Source: Methylocaldum sp. 14B
Lineage (GTDB): Bacteria; Pseudomonadota; Gammaproteobacteria; Methylococcales; Methylococcaceae
DNA: 64,000 nucleotides
Assembly (NCBI RefSeq): GCF_002005105.1
Contig: NZ_MSCV01000007.1
Span: 62,001-126,000 of the forward strand
Direction of reading: 5' to 3'
A model generated the notes under the pieces. The model did no database searches and was not told the origin of the DNA. It saw nothing but the letters and a program-made list of their open reading frames with translations. The position numbers were made by a program, and so were the translations under genes. Of the stretch, positions 6,603-15,783 are shown in pieces (within the stretch, counting starts at the first letter, position 1; every line of letters starts with the position of its first letter).

Positions 6603-8264
6603 TCAGTTCGCGACGTACCGGTCCAATCGCGGTATCAGCGAAGCGAGAAAACTGACGAGGCGCTTCTCGGTCGCCGCGAGATCCTCGCCCGGAGGTGCGC
6701 GGGTCGTAAGTCGCACCAGCGCGCCGTCGCTACGGTTCAGGGTCAGCGCGTCCCAGAACAGATACCACTTGACGAGATATTCATTGGTCAGGTTCCGGCC
6801 GCGCTGCTGAAACCAGTAATGAACCAGTTGCCTTTCGTCGCCTTTCTGAATCAGGACCCGATTGACCCTGAGATCGCCGGCGTAAAGCCAGATGCCCGGA
6901 ATCGACACCGTCTCCAAGGACTTGATCTGCCATCCGCCGCCCGGTATGCAGGAACGCGGGGAATGCACCGACTCGCCCTTGCGCTGCGAGGCGTAATAGG
7001 CCGCGTAGAAATTCACCGGCGGCGCGCCGCTCTTGCTGAAATCGGCCAAGATGTAATCGTCGAACTTCAAGGCATCGACATACTGCTGTTCCATGATCTC
7101 GCGCCGTCCCTGCCAGGCGTCCATTTGCATCGGAAACTCGGCGAACGATGCGCGCGGCGGAACCGATTCCGCCCGCTTCTCCAGAGACAGCGACAAGCCG
7201 GCCGCAACGATCAGCATGCCTCCGACCGTCCAGAACTCCCGAGGCAGCGTCCGCTTTCGAGGTGCGACACCCTCGTCGGGCCCTTCGGGCCACCGTCTCC
7301 CGGAAGGAGAAGGAGCCAAGGCGCGGCCCTCGGCCGCATATTTTCGGGCAGGCTCGGGAAAAGCGATGTCGAAAAGCTCACTCAGCGGGCGCTTGTCTTC
7401 ACCGATCCGCGCCAGCAAGCAAATCTCGCCGATCAGAATGGCGGTACAGGCCATGAAGATGGCCCAGCCTTCGAAATCGTGCAGAAAGCCCTCCGCCATC
7501 GACGGGCCCCGATATTCCACGAGCACCCCGATGAGCCCGACGCGAAGGCTGTTCATCAGAACGGTAATGGGAATGCTCGACAGGAACACGAGCACCCGCT
7601 TCCAAAGCGCCGCTTTGAAAAGGTAAGCGCAGATGAAGGCCAGCCCCATGAGAGGGAACAAGTATCTAAGCCCGCTGCACGCTTCCACGACCTGGAGCTT
7701 GTACGCGCCGAGGTCGATGACGTTGCCCTCGAGGTAGACGCTGATATCGCACAAGCGGATCAAGCCGACCCCTAGCCGGGAAGAGAGCAGTTGCAACTCC
7801 GAAGACAGTCCCTGATAGATGAAACTGGGCAACGGGATCGCGAAAAACAGAAAAAACAGCGGAACCCGGACAAGGCGGAAAATTTCCGGTCCCAGAGCGG
7901 TGATAACCACGCCGAAAAGCACGATCAGGAATGCGTACTGCTCGATGATGAGCAGCGTGCTCAATTCGCCCAGAAAGAAGAACGCCAATCCGGCGACGAC
8001 GAGCGATGAACCGGGCGGATATCCGGATATCCTCGCGGCCGCGATATCGTTCTTTTTTTGCCAGATGAGAAAAGCCGTGACGAAGGGGATGAGGATGCCG
8101 TGGCTATATTCATCCGAATTGAGCCAGGCATCGACCGTATAGGTCAACGCGTCGAAAAAGATGATGGCTATCAAGACACCGAGTATGGCGAGCCTCGACC
8201 AGACCCGGCCTGATGCTCTCCGTTGTAACTCGGAGTGAATTCCCTTCACGATATCTTGATCCAT
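6603..8264 (-). CDS. xrtA: Exosortase A fused to EpsI domain
   Basis: 553 residues. A multi-spanning exosortase domain covers about residues 20-290 with the catalytic triad visible as Cys196 (EACSGLR), Arg241 (NSLRVG) and His262 (FLHDFEGW). Residues 365-545 form an EpsI (DUF3485) domain including SPRSCIPGGGW. Exosortase A is predicted to cleave PEP-CTERM sorting tails and usually sits in exopolysaccharide loci. The linker at residues 317-333 has the composition of a translated dispersed repeat (PSPSGRRWPEGPDEG). No PEP-CTERM protein is present in the window, so substrates must be encoded elsewhere. ATG at 8264. Confidence 0.92.
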   Translation of the reverse strand: MDQDIVKGIHSELQRRASGRVWSRLAILGVLIAIIFFDALTYTVDAWLNSDEYSHGILIPFVTAFLIWQKKNDIAAARISGYPPGSSLVVAGLAFFFLGELSTLLIIEQYAFLIVLFGVVITALGPEIFRLVRVPLFFLFFAIPLPSFIYQGLSSELQLLSSRLGVGLIRLCDISVYLEGNVIDLGAYKLQVVEACSGLRYLFPLMGLAFICAYLFKAALWKRVLVFLSSIPITVLMNSLRVGLIGVLVEYRGPSMAEGFLHDFEGWAIFMACTAILIGEICLLARIGEDKRPLSELFDIAFPEPARKYAAEGRALAPSPSGRRWPEGPDEGVAPRKRTLPREFWTVGGMLIVAAGLSLSLEKRAESVPPRASFAEFPMQMDAWQGRREIMEQQYVDALKFDDYILADFSKSGAPPVNFYAAYYASQRKGESVHSPRSCIPGGGWQIKSLETVSIPGIWLYAGDLRVNRVLIQKGDERQLVHYWFQQRGRNLTNEYLVKWYLFWDALTLNRSDGALVRLTTRAPPGEDLAATEKRLVSFLASLIPRLDRYVAN

Positions 8265-8293
8265 CTAGGCATCCTGCCCGGAGCGATGATGCA

Positions 8294-9049
8294 TCAGTTC
8301 ATCGCTACGCCCGAGCGATTCGCCCACTTCTCGCGCATCACGCGCCATGCGAATTTCGGCAGTTCGGCTTGCCGCCGGAGTCTTTGGGGCTCGCGGGCGA
8401 GCCGGTAAAACCACTCGAGATGCATGCGCCTGAACAGCGCCGGAGCGCGCCTCACCTTTCCGGCAATGACATCGAAACTGCCGCCCACGCCCTGACACAC
8501 TTTTACCGAAAGCTCGGGGGCGTGCTGCATCATCCAGAACTCCTGCCGGGGGCTTCCCAGTGCGACGAACAGAATTTCGGCCCTCGATGCGTTGATGTCG
8601 GCCACGAGCCTCGGCATATCGGGTTCGCGGACATAGCCGTGCTGAAAGCCGGCGATGCGAAGCCCCGGATGCCGCTCGGGAAGAATCCGGGCCACCTTTT
8701 CGTTCACTTCGGGGCTTGCTCCGAACAGAAAGACGTTTCGCCCTTGGGCCGCGCCGATTTCGCAGATGGCCGGCATCAGATCGGCTCCCGGCACCCTGCT
8801 CGGCCAGCCCAGCCCCAGCCAGCGCGCGGCCCAGACCACGCCGATGCCGTCCGGGATGAGCAGCTTCGCGCTCTTCAATGCCTGCAAGAGCCGCGCGTCG
8901 TCGCGGGCCCGCATGATCTTTTCCGGATTGACCGCCGCGATAAATCCGCCCCCATCGCCTCGAAGGATATCGTCGACGGTCGCCAGCGCCCTGGGGAAAT
9001 CGACGACGTCCACGGGCACGCCGAAAATATCGATTCTCTCGTTATTCAT
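8294..9049 (-). CDS. WecG/TagA/CpsF-family glycosyltransferase
   Basis: 251 residues with the family blocks NPEKIMRARDD, LIPDGIGVVWAARWLG (catalytic Asp region), NVFLFGASPEV and LFVALGSPRQEFWM. The family transfers N-acetylmannosamine (TagA) or its uronic acid (WecG) onto GlcNAc-diphospho-undecaprenol at the inner membrane face. With the UDP-GlcNAc 2-epimerase at 23469 and the WecA-like gene at 4825 it would complete a ManNAc-GlcNAc lipid-linked disaccharide. No UDP-ManNAc dehydrogenase is nearby, which favours ManNAc. It lies 29 bp upstream of the exosortase gene in the same direction. Confidence 0.88.
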   Translation of the reverse strand: MNNERIDIFGVPVDVVDFPRALATVDDILRGDGGGFIAAVNPEKIMRARDDARLLQALKSAKLLIPDGIGVVWAARWLGLGWPSRVPGADLMPAICEIGAAQGRNVFLFGASPEVNEKVARILPERHPGLRIAGFQHGYVREPDMPRLVADINASRAEILFVALGSPRQEFWMMQHAPELSVKVCQGVGGSFDVIAGKVRRAPALFRRMHLEWFYRLAREPQRLRRQAELPKFAWRVMREKWANRSGVAMN

Positions 9050-9531
9050 GGAATCCCTTCCCTGACGAGTTCTACAGATCGAGAACGACTGACTCCACCC
9101 GTCGATCCCTGCTTATCGCGGGTTATCGACGCTCATACCATATCGACACGATCCGCAGTGAAATCGTCACACCCCCAGTAATGCTACGTATCGTTTTCGT
9201 ATCGAATGGCAAGCTCAAGTGACGTCGTCAGGGCACGATTCAGGGACTTATTCCAAATCGCTTTCAATAAGGAATTCATGTTTGTAGGGTGGGTTAGGCG
9301 CACATCAGCACTGACCGACCGCCGATCACTGCGCTTCGCGTGCGCCGTAACCCACCGAGCGACCGTCAATCGGTGGGTTACGCGGAGCCTGTCCTGAGCT
9401 TGTCGAAGGGCCTGTCCCGAGCGGAGACTAGGGGCCTGTCCTGAGCCTGTCGAAGGGCTAACCCGCCATCGATGGGTTTCGCTTCGCTCTGCCCATCCTA
9501 CGATGAATGTTCATTCGAATGCCGAATGGAA
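9050..9531. other. 482-bp intergenic gap with composite repeats
   Basis: The gap separates the heparinase-led part of the locus from the TagA-exosortase-WecA part. Bases 9284-9501 are filled by nested dispersed repeats; the remainder (9050-9283) shows no gene, and any promoter for the downstream TagA gene should be here. No convincing hexamers were identified. Confidence 0.6.
9284..9501. repeat. Composite repeat block (three short repeat families nested)
   Basis: The left edge reads GTAGGGTGGGTTAGGCG and the right edge GCTCTGCCCATCCTAC, so the block is bounded by related inverted sequences. Inside are further GGTGGGTTA/TAACCCACC arms (9351-9382) and two direct copies of GCCTGTCCTGAGC(C/T)TGTCGAAGGGC at 9387-9411 and 9434-9458. 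Similar arms occur at 15714 and 27719. No coding potential or transposase. Confidence 0.7.
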
Positions 9532-11421
9532 TTACATGGTTTTCAAAGGCTCCATCGCGCGCTCCAATAACAATTCCAAAGCCGCCATTCCGTCGCGATG
9601 TGTATCATCGAAAGAGAGCGCAGTGTGGAATTGGTGGGGAAATTCGCCGGCATATCGGACCAGAATGGAAACCGCCGGCTTTCGGACTCCGTAACACGGA
9701 GACTGCCAGCCGAGTATGGGATCCGTTTCTCCGCGGTGCAGGGTCATGACGCCTCCGGCAAGATCCAGCCGGGCGCCGATGTCGTTGCCGCTCAAGACGA
9801 ACCCCGCTCCGGCGGGCGCCGCCTCGACGCCGAGATGCCAGATCAGTTCGGCGACATGATGCCCCTGCCCTGCCAGATAATCCCGGATCAGCAGATGATC
9901 CGACCCGTCGAAGGCGATCGCCCGCCAGTGGGTGATTCCTAACCGGCGATATCCGTCATGCCGGGCCAGCAGCAGAATTCTTCCGCTTTCGTCGCGATGA
10001 CACTTCACCAGGGAAGCGTCGTGGCCGTTCGACCATTGGAACGACGTTTCCTGTCTCGCCTGATCCCGCCCGTCGACGCGCACCGTATTGTGGGCGGCGG
10101 TGCTTCGAAACCAGCGCCGCCAGGTCGGATCGCCGGTATAGGTGTATGTGTTGGGATCGATCAGAAGCTCGCTGCCGCCGAACGTCACATGAAGGGACAA
10201 TGCATCGGCATGAGCGTGCCCATGGGCCGGCGGCATGCCGAGCGGACCGTGATCGAAGATCAACCGCACCGGCCGTTCGCCGCGTCCCCTGACGACCGTA
10301 TAACCCGTATTCGGAAAGATCGCGGGATTTTCCGCCGGCGCCGGTCCGCTCCAGCTGATGCGGAGATGGCGGGACAGCGCGTAGCCGTCGTCGCAATCCC
10401 CTATTCGCGGCAAATCGTCCGGACCGTCGGCCAGTGCTCTCAAGAAGCGCCGGCCACGGCGAACGGCATCGGCCAAGGCTCGCGGTACCGGGTACCGGCG
10501 GTGTTCGAGCAGCGCTTCTACGAGCCCGAGCAAATCGACGATAAAAAGCTGATACCAGAAGGCCTGCTCGATCCCGCCCCCGTCCGGGAGCACCTGACGC
10601 TCGGCTTCGTGCTGGAGAATCCGAAGTCCCTGCGTCCGCCATCGAAAGGCATCCGGCAACTCCGGGAACAGGGTTCCGGCATAGACCAGCCCCGCAGCCT
10701 CCGCGACGGTGTGATTGCCGGCCGAGGAATGAAGCGACAGCCTTTTCGCGATGAGAGGCACGTGGGACGAAACGAGCCTCAACAGATTGCCCCAAGTCTG
10801 TTCGGGCGCCGTTAGGCGATCTCTCGCCAGATCCAGCGCATGGCACACGGCGATCACCCGCAGTGCGCATTCCATGGTCGACACATAATGAATCCCGGTC
10901 AGGGGCGGATTGGCCTTCATCCAGGAATCGAGCACGGCTTCCATCAGTTCGACCGCTTCCCGCGCCCGGTCCTCGTCCGCATTCGCCAACAGCGCCAAAC
11001 TCACCAACTGCTGTAGACGGGAGGGCTCCCACACCACGCGCGCATCGCCATGCGGATTGCCCTGTCGATACGCAATCGACCCGAAGAAGGTTTGCGGCCA
11101 AACGCGCCCGGTATCGGGGGCAACATGCCAAATGCCCGGATCGGGTGCCCAGGCCCACCGGTATCCCAAGGCCGGCCACTCCCCGGCCAGCCAGCTTTCG
11201 GTTTCGGCAGCGGTCGGCAGAAAGGCAAAGGGAAGATCGGGCATCTGCCGGACGGAGCCACGACAGAACGTGAAGCCGTCCGGACGACGGTCCGCATGCC
11301 GGCCGCCAAGGCGATGCTCCCGCCGCAACCGCCGCAGCGTCCACAGCTCGTTGAGCCGATGAACGATCTCCCCCCCGCTCATAACGCCGAGGCGTTTGAC
11401 GTACCAGATGATGCTTTCCAT
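9532..11421 (-). CDS. Heparinase II/III family protein
   Basis: 629 residues. The first 320 form an alpha-helical toroid-like region and residues 355-610 the heparinase II/III C-terminal beta domain, with HGHAHADALS at 400-409 and AAHNTVRVD at 442-450 as conserved blocks. The family cleaves uronic-acid-containing polysaccharides by beta-elimination, and members are common in exopolysaccharide loci beside Gfo/Idh oxidoreductases. No signal peptide is evident at the N-terminus, so export is unclear. It follows the flippase gene by 36 bp in the same operon. Polymer trimming or a biosynthetic role are both possible. Confidence 0.85.
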   Translation of the reverse strand: MESIIWYVKRLGVMSGGEIVHRLNELWTLRRLRREHRLGGRHADRRPDGFTFCRGSVRQMPDLPFAFLPTAAETESWLAGEWPALGYRWAWAPDPGIWHVAPDTGRVWPQTFFGSIAYRQGNPHGDARVVWEPSRLQQLVSLALLANADEDRAREAVELMEAVLDSWMKANPPLTGIHYVSTMECALRVIAVCHALDLARDRLTAPEQTWGNLLRLVSSHVPLIAKRLSLHSSAGNHTVAEAAGLVYAGTLFPELPDAFRWRTQGLRILQHEAERQVLPDGGGIEQAFWYQLFIVDLLGLVEALLEHRRYPVPRALADAVRRGRRFLRALADGPDDLPRIGDCDDGYALSRHLRISWSGPAPAENPAIFPNTGYTVVRGRGERPVRLIFDHGPLGMPPAHGHAHADALSLHVTFGGSELLIDPNTYTYTGDPTWRRWFRSTAAHNTVRVDGRDQARQETSFQWSNGHDASLVKCHRDESGRILLLARHDGYRRLGITHWRAIAFDGSDHLLIRDYLAGQGHHVAELIWHLGVEAAPAGAGFVLSGNDIGARLDLAGGVMTLHRGETDPILGWQSPCYGVRKPAVSILVRYAGEFPHQFHTALSFDDTHRDGMAALELLLERAMEPLKTM

Positions 11422-11457
11422 AGCCTTATGGGCGCCTATCGGAGTTCGAATCGGCTC

Positions 11458-12786
11458 CTATCCCTGGGAAACGATGATTCGCCGCGTCTTGTAAAAAAGG
11501 AGCGCATACATCACGGCCATGCCGATGGCATATGAGAGCACCGCCGTCGTCAAACCGATGTTGTAGTGTCCGCTCGCCGAAAAAATCGCGATCACGACTA
11601 GCGTTCTCGCCAGATCCCAGAAAAATAGCCATCTTTCATGACGCATGATCGTGATGACGGACGAAAGCGGCGACGCGATGATTTGAGCGACGATGAAGGG
11701 CGTCAATGCGGCGAGAACTTCGCCCGCGCCGCTCCACTCCTCTTTTCCAAAAATCAGGCCCACATACCAGGGACCCGCGAGACAGGCGATCGCGACGGGG
11801 ATGCTCAGAAGCATGAGCCGGCTCGAGGTCCGCTCGAACAGCGCCTGAAGCGCTTTGGGATTGCTATTGGCCAGGCTCCGCGCCTCGCCCCAGAAGCTCT
11901 GCCCGACCGCGCCGGTGAGCGTACTTACCGGCCCGGTGGCGAGGCGGTACATGAGCGCGTACCACCCCAACTCGACGGCCGAAAAATGGTGGGAAATCAT
12001 GATGGCGGGCAATAGCAAGCCGCTGACGTTGATGATCCCCGTACTTCCCGAAACCAGCACGCGCCGCCGGATCGCTCGGGCTTTCGCGCACAGCGCGAGC
12101 GCGCGGATATTCGCGAGGCTGCGCCGCAGATCGTTCCGGGCGTGCCGGTACAGACCTCCGACACCGATGAAGGCGCCGAGCACCGTGGCCCCGATCAATC
12201 CCAGCGCTCCGAGAGAATAGATGCCGCCGATCAGACCGAGCGCGACCACGGCCAGGCTTTGTCTCACTCGTGCCCGTGCTACCGGGGTGAGATGGGCCGC
12301 GCGAACGAACCAGCCCGAAAACAGGGTGTGAAGACCGCTCCCGAATACCGCCACGGGCATGAGCCAGAGAAAAGGGTCGATAATCCGCCAGTCGACGAGC
12401 GCGATCGTATGATGGAGACCGAAAAAGGAGACGCCGAAATAGGCTAAGGACATCAGCAAGAGATAGAGGATACCGATCACCTCGATATAGGCGGCCGATT
12501 TTTCTGTGTGGGCCGCGGCGACCAGCCAATCGAAGCGCATGGTGGCGATGGCCACCGCGACACCCAGTATGGCGGCAAAAAGAGCGAGAACGCCGTAATC
12601 GTGCGGCGAGTACAAGCGAGTCATGATCGGAGAGACCAGTACCGGCAAGGCCTGGGCAAAGAGGCTCGCCGAGGCGACTTTAAGAAAGTTTTTCTTTAAG
12701 CGCGAAGAGGCATCGAAACGTGCGTGCAGTTTTCGGCGCCACCCATAGAACATTTCCATTCCGTAACCGCGCAAGAAAATACTCAA
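11458..12786 (-). CDS. Oligosaccharide flippase (Wzx-like, MOP superfamily)
   Basis: 442 residues with about 12-14 hydrophobic segments and the N-terminal LFAQALPVLVSPIMTRLYSPHDYGVLALF typical of polysaccharide transport proteins, quoted here as PIMTRLYSPHDYGVLALF. It would move the undecaprenyl-linked repeat unit to the periplasmic face. It lies between the methyltransferase and heparinase genes with short spacers. Together with the O-antigen ligase/polymerase-like gene at 21723 it indicates a Wzx/Wzy-style route. Confidence 0.85.
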   Translation of the reverse strand: MSIFLRGYGMEMFYGWRRKLHARFDASSRLKKNFLKVASASLFAQALPVLVSPIMTRLYSPHDYGVLALFAAILGVAVAIATMRFDWLVAAAHTEKSAAYIEVIGILYLLLMSLAYFGVSFFGLHHTIALVDWRIIDPFLWLMPVAVFGSGLHTLFSGWFVRAAHLTPVARARVRQSLAVVALGLIGGIYSLGALGLIGATVLGAFIGVGGLYRHARNDLRRSLANIRALALCAKARAIRRRVLVSGSTGIINVSGLLLPAIMISHHFSAVELGWYALMYRLATGPVSTLTGAVGQSFWGEARSLANSNPKALQALFERTSSRLMLLSIPVAIACLAGPWYVGLIFGKEEWSGAGEVLAALTPFIVAQIIASPLSSVITIMRHERWLFFWDLARTLVVIAIFSASGHYNIGLTTAVLSYAIGMAVMYALLFYKTRRIIVSQG

Positions 12787-12799
12787 TCAGCGGAAATAT

Positions 12800-13423
12800 T
12801 CATTTCTCCAAGATATAAAAGAGATGATACTCGTTGTCGCTGGCGAAAAATCGGTAAGCGATACGCCCAACCCTGGATATGGAATTTTCAATCCGCCTCC
12901 TTGAATAGAATTTCGTGCCTATTTCCCAGTAATGCTGTCCGTCGAATTTCCAATCCTGCCAAAAGCAAGGCAAAGTCAAATTGAGCGAGATCGGCGGTGT
13001 CTTCGGCAATTTCATCCGCAAACCGGCAAGCGTCACGTGAGCGTAGGGAAGGCTTAACACGACGCGATTTCTGGCAATCCCTAAAATCCCTTTGAGCGTT
13101 TCTTCGAAATGTTCGTACGGCAGATGTTCGAGAACTTGGCAACACACGACGACATCCGCACTACCGACGGGCACGATCGAAGCGATTTCCCGCACGTCTC
13201 CGGTGAAATCGCAGCCAAGACTCGGGTCGAAATCGAATCGCTTTACCCTGATGCCCCGCGCCTCCAGAACTTTCGGCACGATGTCGTCTCCGATCCCGAT
13301 GTAAAGCACATCATCCGGCTTCGCGGCAACAACCTCCCTGATTTGATGCCAGTACGAATTCCATCGGGCGGGCGTAACGTAGCTCTCGAAGCTGTAGTGT
13401 TGCGGCGGCACTTGGCTGGGCAT
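12800..13423 (-). CDS. Class I SAM-dependent methyltransferase
   Basis: 207 residues. The SAM-binding strand-loop is seen as VLYIGIGDDIVPKVLE, followed by the acidic strand end KRFDFDPSLG and the VVVCCQVLEHL post-motif, the pattern of methyltransferase types 11 and 23. The acceptor is unknown; in this operon it may methylate a sugar or a lipid-linked intermediate. The C-terminus is somewhat AT-richer than neighbouring genes. Spacing to the flippase gene is 13 bp. Confidence 0.75.
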   Translation of the reverse strand: MPSQVPPQHYSFESYVTPARWNSYWHQIREVVAAKPDDVLYIGIGDDIVPKVLEARGIRVKRFDFDPSLGCDFTGDVREIASIVPVGSADVVVCCQVLEHLPYEHFEETLKGILGIARNRVVLSLPYAHVTLAGLRMKLPKTPPISLNLTLPCFWQDWKFDGQHYWEIGTKFYSRRRIENSISRVGRIAYRFFASDNEYHLFYILEK

Positions 13424-13451
13424 CGCAGATCTTCCTTGAAAGCGCGCGGAA

Positions 13452-15644
13452 TCAGCTTAGAGCCGCAGAACTTACGCCCGGCACGACCGTGGTCGTGCCT
13501 ATCGGATAACATTCGCCGGTAACGAAACCCCGTTCGGCCGCGATGCAGGCGCGCGTCACCGCCTCGATTTCGTCAAAAGCCGGTAATACGACATCGGGCC
13601 TGAGCAGGCTCGCGCAAAACAAAGCCATCTCTTCAAAGAAACCCTTCTCCTGTTTCCTGGTGCGGAAGGCATGCCGCCTTCCGCCCGAGTAGAGTTCGGT
13701 CGACGTGAAATCGTCTATGACGGCGGCTCTGCCGCCGCCGAACGCCTCGAAGCGCTCCTTGGCCAACCCGGTATCTCCCGCCGCCGCGTAGACCAGCGTT
13801 CCCACCGAGCCGTCGGCGAATTCCAAAGCCATGATGCTCTGGTCGTTGGTAATGCCGGTTTGGTGATATCCGACCGAAACGCTCCGAACCGTCGTCACCG
13901 GAGAACCGCAAACGGACTGCATCAAATCGACGAAGTGGCAGCCTTCGCCGATGATGCGTCCGCCGCCGACGGTGCGGTCCTGGATCCAGTGGCTCGGATC
14001 GATCGTCCCGGCATTGACCCGGTAAACCATGACCAGGGGACTCGTGCGCCCGTCGAAGTGGGCTCGGACCTTTCGCGCATGCGGCGAATGTCTTCGGTTG
14101 AATCCCACCATCAGCCGCAGACCCGAATGCGCCGCGCGGACGTAGACCTCCGCGATCCCGTCGAGTTCGTTTTCGTCGAGGCACAAAGGCTTTTCGACGA
14201 AGACGTGTTTGCCGGCGCCCAGCGCCTTTACGACCATGGCCGCATGGCTGTCGTGGCGGGTCCCGATCAGAACGGCGTTGATGTCCCTATCGTCCAATAT
14301 CGCTTCGTAATCGTTCGAACAGTAGGCCGCTTGAAGCTTGTCCGCCACCGCGCGGGCACCGATCCCGCTGCCGGTGCACACGGCACGGATTTCCACGCCG
14401 GGCCGGCCCCGAAGATGCGGAATCAGCATGTCTTTAACGTGGTTGCCGGCGCCGATGATGCCCAGGCGCACGCGGGATTCGCTCCTGGCCGGCCGCAGCT
14501 CGACCACCCGAGCCGGCCGGTCTCCGGCAATCGCCGGATAATCCAGCACGATGCCGAGATAGGGCTCGGTCTCTTCCATGATCAGGGTGTAAGCGTCCGT
14601 CGCACGATCGATCGGAAAGCGATGGGTCGTCAGTCGCTTCAGGTCCAGATTCCGTTTTTGGACCAGATCCAAAAAAGCTTCCATGTTGCGCCGCTCGGTC
14701 CAGCGGACATAGGCATAGGGATAATCCACTCCCTTCTCTTCGTAGACCCGATCGTGGCGGCCGGGGCCGTACGAGGTCGAAAGCCGGAGATCGATCTCCT
14801 TGAGATAAAACGGCTCGCGCGGAAGATTCATGCTCACCGCGCCGACCACGATCACGCGGCCGCGCTTGCGGCAGACCGCCGCGGCCGTGCGCACCGGTCC
14901 GTTGTCCTTGGCGCTCGCCGTGATGATCGAGGCGTCCACCCCCTGCCCTTTCGACAGGCTTTCCGCCGCTTCTTCGAGTTGCCCCGGCAGCACGGCCATT
15001 GCACCGGACTCTCGGGCCATTTCCAGCTTGTAGGGGTCCGGATCCGATCCGATCACCGTGCAACCGTTGGCCAACAACAGCTGAACCGTCAACTGGCCGA
15101 GCAGTCCCAAGCCGATGACCGCGACCGTTTCTCCCAACCGCGGCTCGGCCTGGCGAATGCCCTGCAAGGCGATGGCGCCCAGGGCAACATAACTCGCGTC
15201 CTGGAAATCGACCCCCTCCGGGAGTTTTACGCACAGATTCTTCGGGACGAACACGATTTCGGCATGGGACGCATAGTTCTGTCCGGCGCAGGCGACGTTA
15301 TCGCCGACCTTGAAACCTTGTACCTCGTCCCCTACTTCGATCACCACCCCGGCGCAGCTGTAGCCCAATGCCACCGGAGCATCCAGGCGATTGAGAACCA
15401 GTTTGGCGGTTTCCACCAATCCTTTTTTCTTCACCTGGTCCATCACTTTCCTGGCCTGATCGGGTCGTTCCATCGCCTTGCCCATCAGGCTTCTCTGTGC
15501 GACCCGCACGCTTGCCCGCTCGGTGCCGGCACTAATCAGCGAGCACCGGCTCGCAACGATCAATCCGCCCGACCGCACCATCGGTGCCGGCACCTCGCAA
15601 ACCTTCAACAATCCCTTACGATAGTTTTGTACAAGCTGTTTCAT
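13452..15644 (-). CDS. Bi-domain oxidoreductase: zinc-type alcohol dehydrogenase plus Gfo/Idh/MocA
   Basis: 730 residues. Residues 1-360 resemble medium-chain dehydrogenases (IGLGLLGQLTVQLLL nucleotide loop), and residues 390-720 form a Gfo/Idh/MocA unit with IIGAGNHVKDMLIPHL and the catalytic EKP block in VFVEKPLC. Such fusions are recurrent in exopolysaccharide loci next to heparinase-like genes and a second Gfo/Idh protein, all of which are present here. Likely substrates are nucleotide sugars or sugar intermediates oxidised and reduced at neighbouring carbons, but no reaction is proven for the family. The 688-residue open frame on the opposite strand is a compositional shadow. Confidence 0.88.
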   Translation of the reverse strand: MKQLVQNYRKGLLKVCEVPAPMVRSGGLIVASRCSLISAGTERASVRVAQRSLMGKAMERPDQARKVMDQVKKKGLVETAKLVLNRLDAPVALGYSCAGVVIEVGDEVQGFKVGDNVACAGQNYASHAEIVFVPKNLCVKLPEGVDFQDASYVALGAIALQGIRQAEPRLGETVAVIGLGLLGQLTVQLLLANGCTVIGSDPDPYKLEMARESGAMAVLPGQLEEAAESLSKGQGVDASIITASAKDNGPVRTAAAVCRKRGRVIVVGAVSMNLPREPFYLKEIDLRLSTSYGPGRHDRVYEEKGVDYPYAYVRWTERRNMEAFLDLVQKRNLDLKRLTTHRFPIDRATDAYTLIMEETEPYLGIVLDYPAIAGDRPARVVELRPARSESRVRLGIIGAGNHVKDMLIPHLRGRPGVEIRAVCTGSGIGARAVADKLQAAYCSNDYEAILDDRDINAVLIGTRHDSHAAMVVKALGAGKHVFVEKPLCLDENELDGIAEVYVRAAHSGLRLMVGFNRRHSPHARKVRAHFDGRTSPLVMVYRVNAGTIDPSHWIQDRTVGGGRIIGEGCHFVDLMQSVCGSPVTTVRSVSVGYHQTGITNDQSIMALEFADGSVGTLVYAAAGDTGLAKERFEAFGGGRAAVIDDFTSTELYSGGRRHAFRTRKQEKGFFEEMALFCASLLRPDVVLPAFDEIEAVTRACIAAERGFVTGECYPIGTTTVVPGVSSAALS

Positions 15645-15713
15645 TCCTCGGCGAACCTCCCTATTGTTTCGGAACTTCCGTCATTCCATTCGGCATTCGA
15701 ACGAAGATTCATC

Positions 15714-15783
15714 GTAGGGTGGGTTAGCGGAGCGTAACCCACCGATTCGAGGCCGCGCAGTGGGTTACGGCCCTGCGGCCTAA
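15714..15783. repeat. GTAGGGTGGGTTA repeat supplying the stop of the next gene
   Basis: GTAGGGTGGGTTAGCGGAGC followed by GTAACCCACC, a spacer, then GTGGGTTACGG and a degraded arm CCTAACTCACC. The last arm contains the TAG stop of the oxidoreductase that ends at 15780, so the element abuts or entered the gene's 3' end. Confidence 0.65.

Noticed and set aside
9387-9458. Direct repeats as a CRISPR array
   Set aside because: Only two copies with a 22-bp spacer, no cas genes, and the same unit is dispersed elsewhere in the window.
13671-15737. A 688-residue open frame on the plus strand
   Set aside because: It is antisense to the bi-domain oxidoreductase, whose minus-strand product has clear Rossmann and EKP motifs. 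The plus-strand product has no recognisable domain and a skewed Arg/His/Asp composition.
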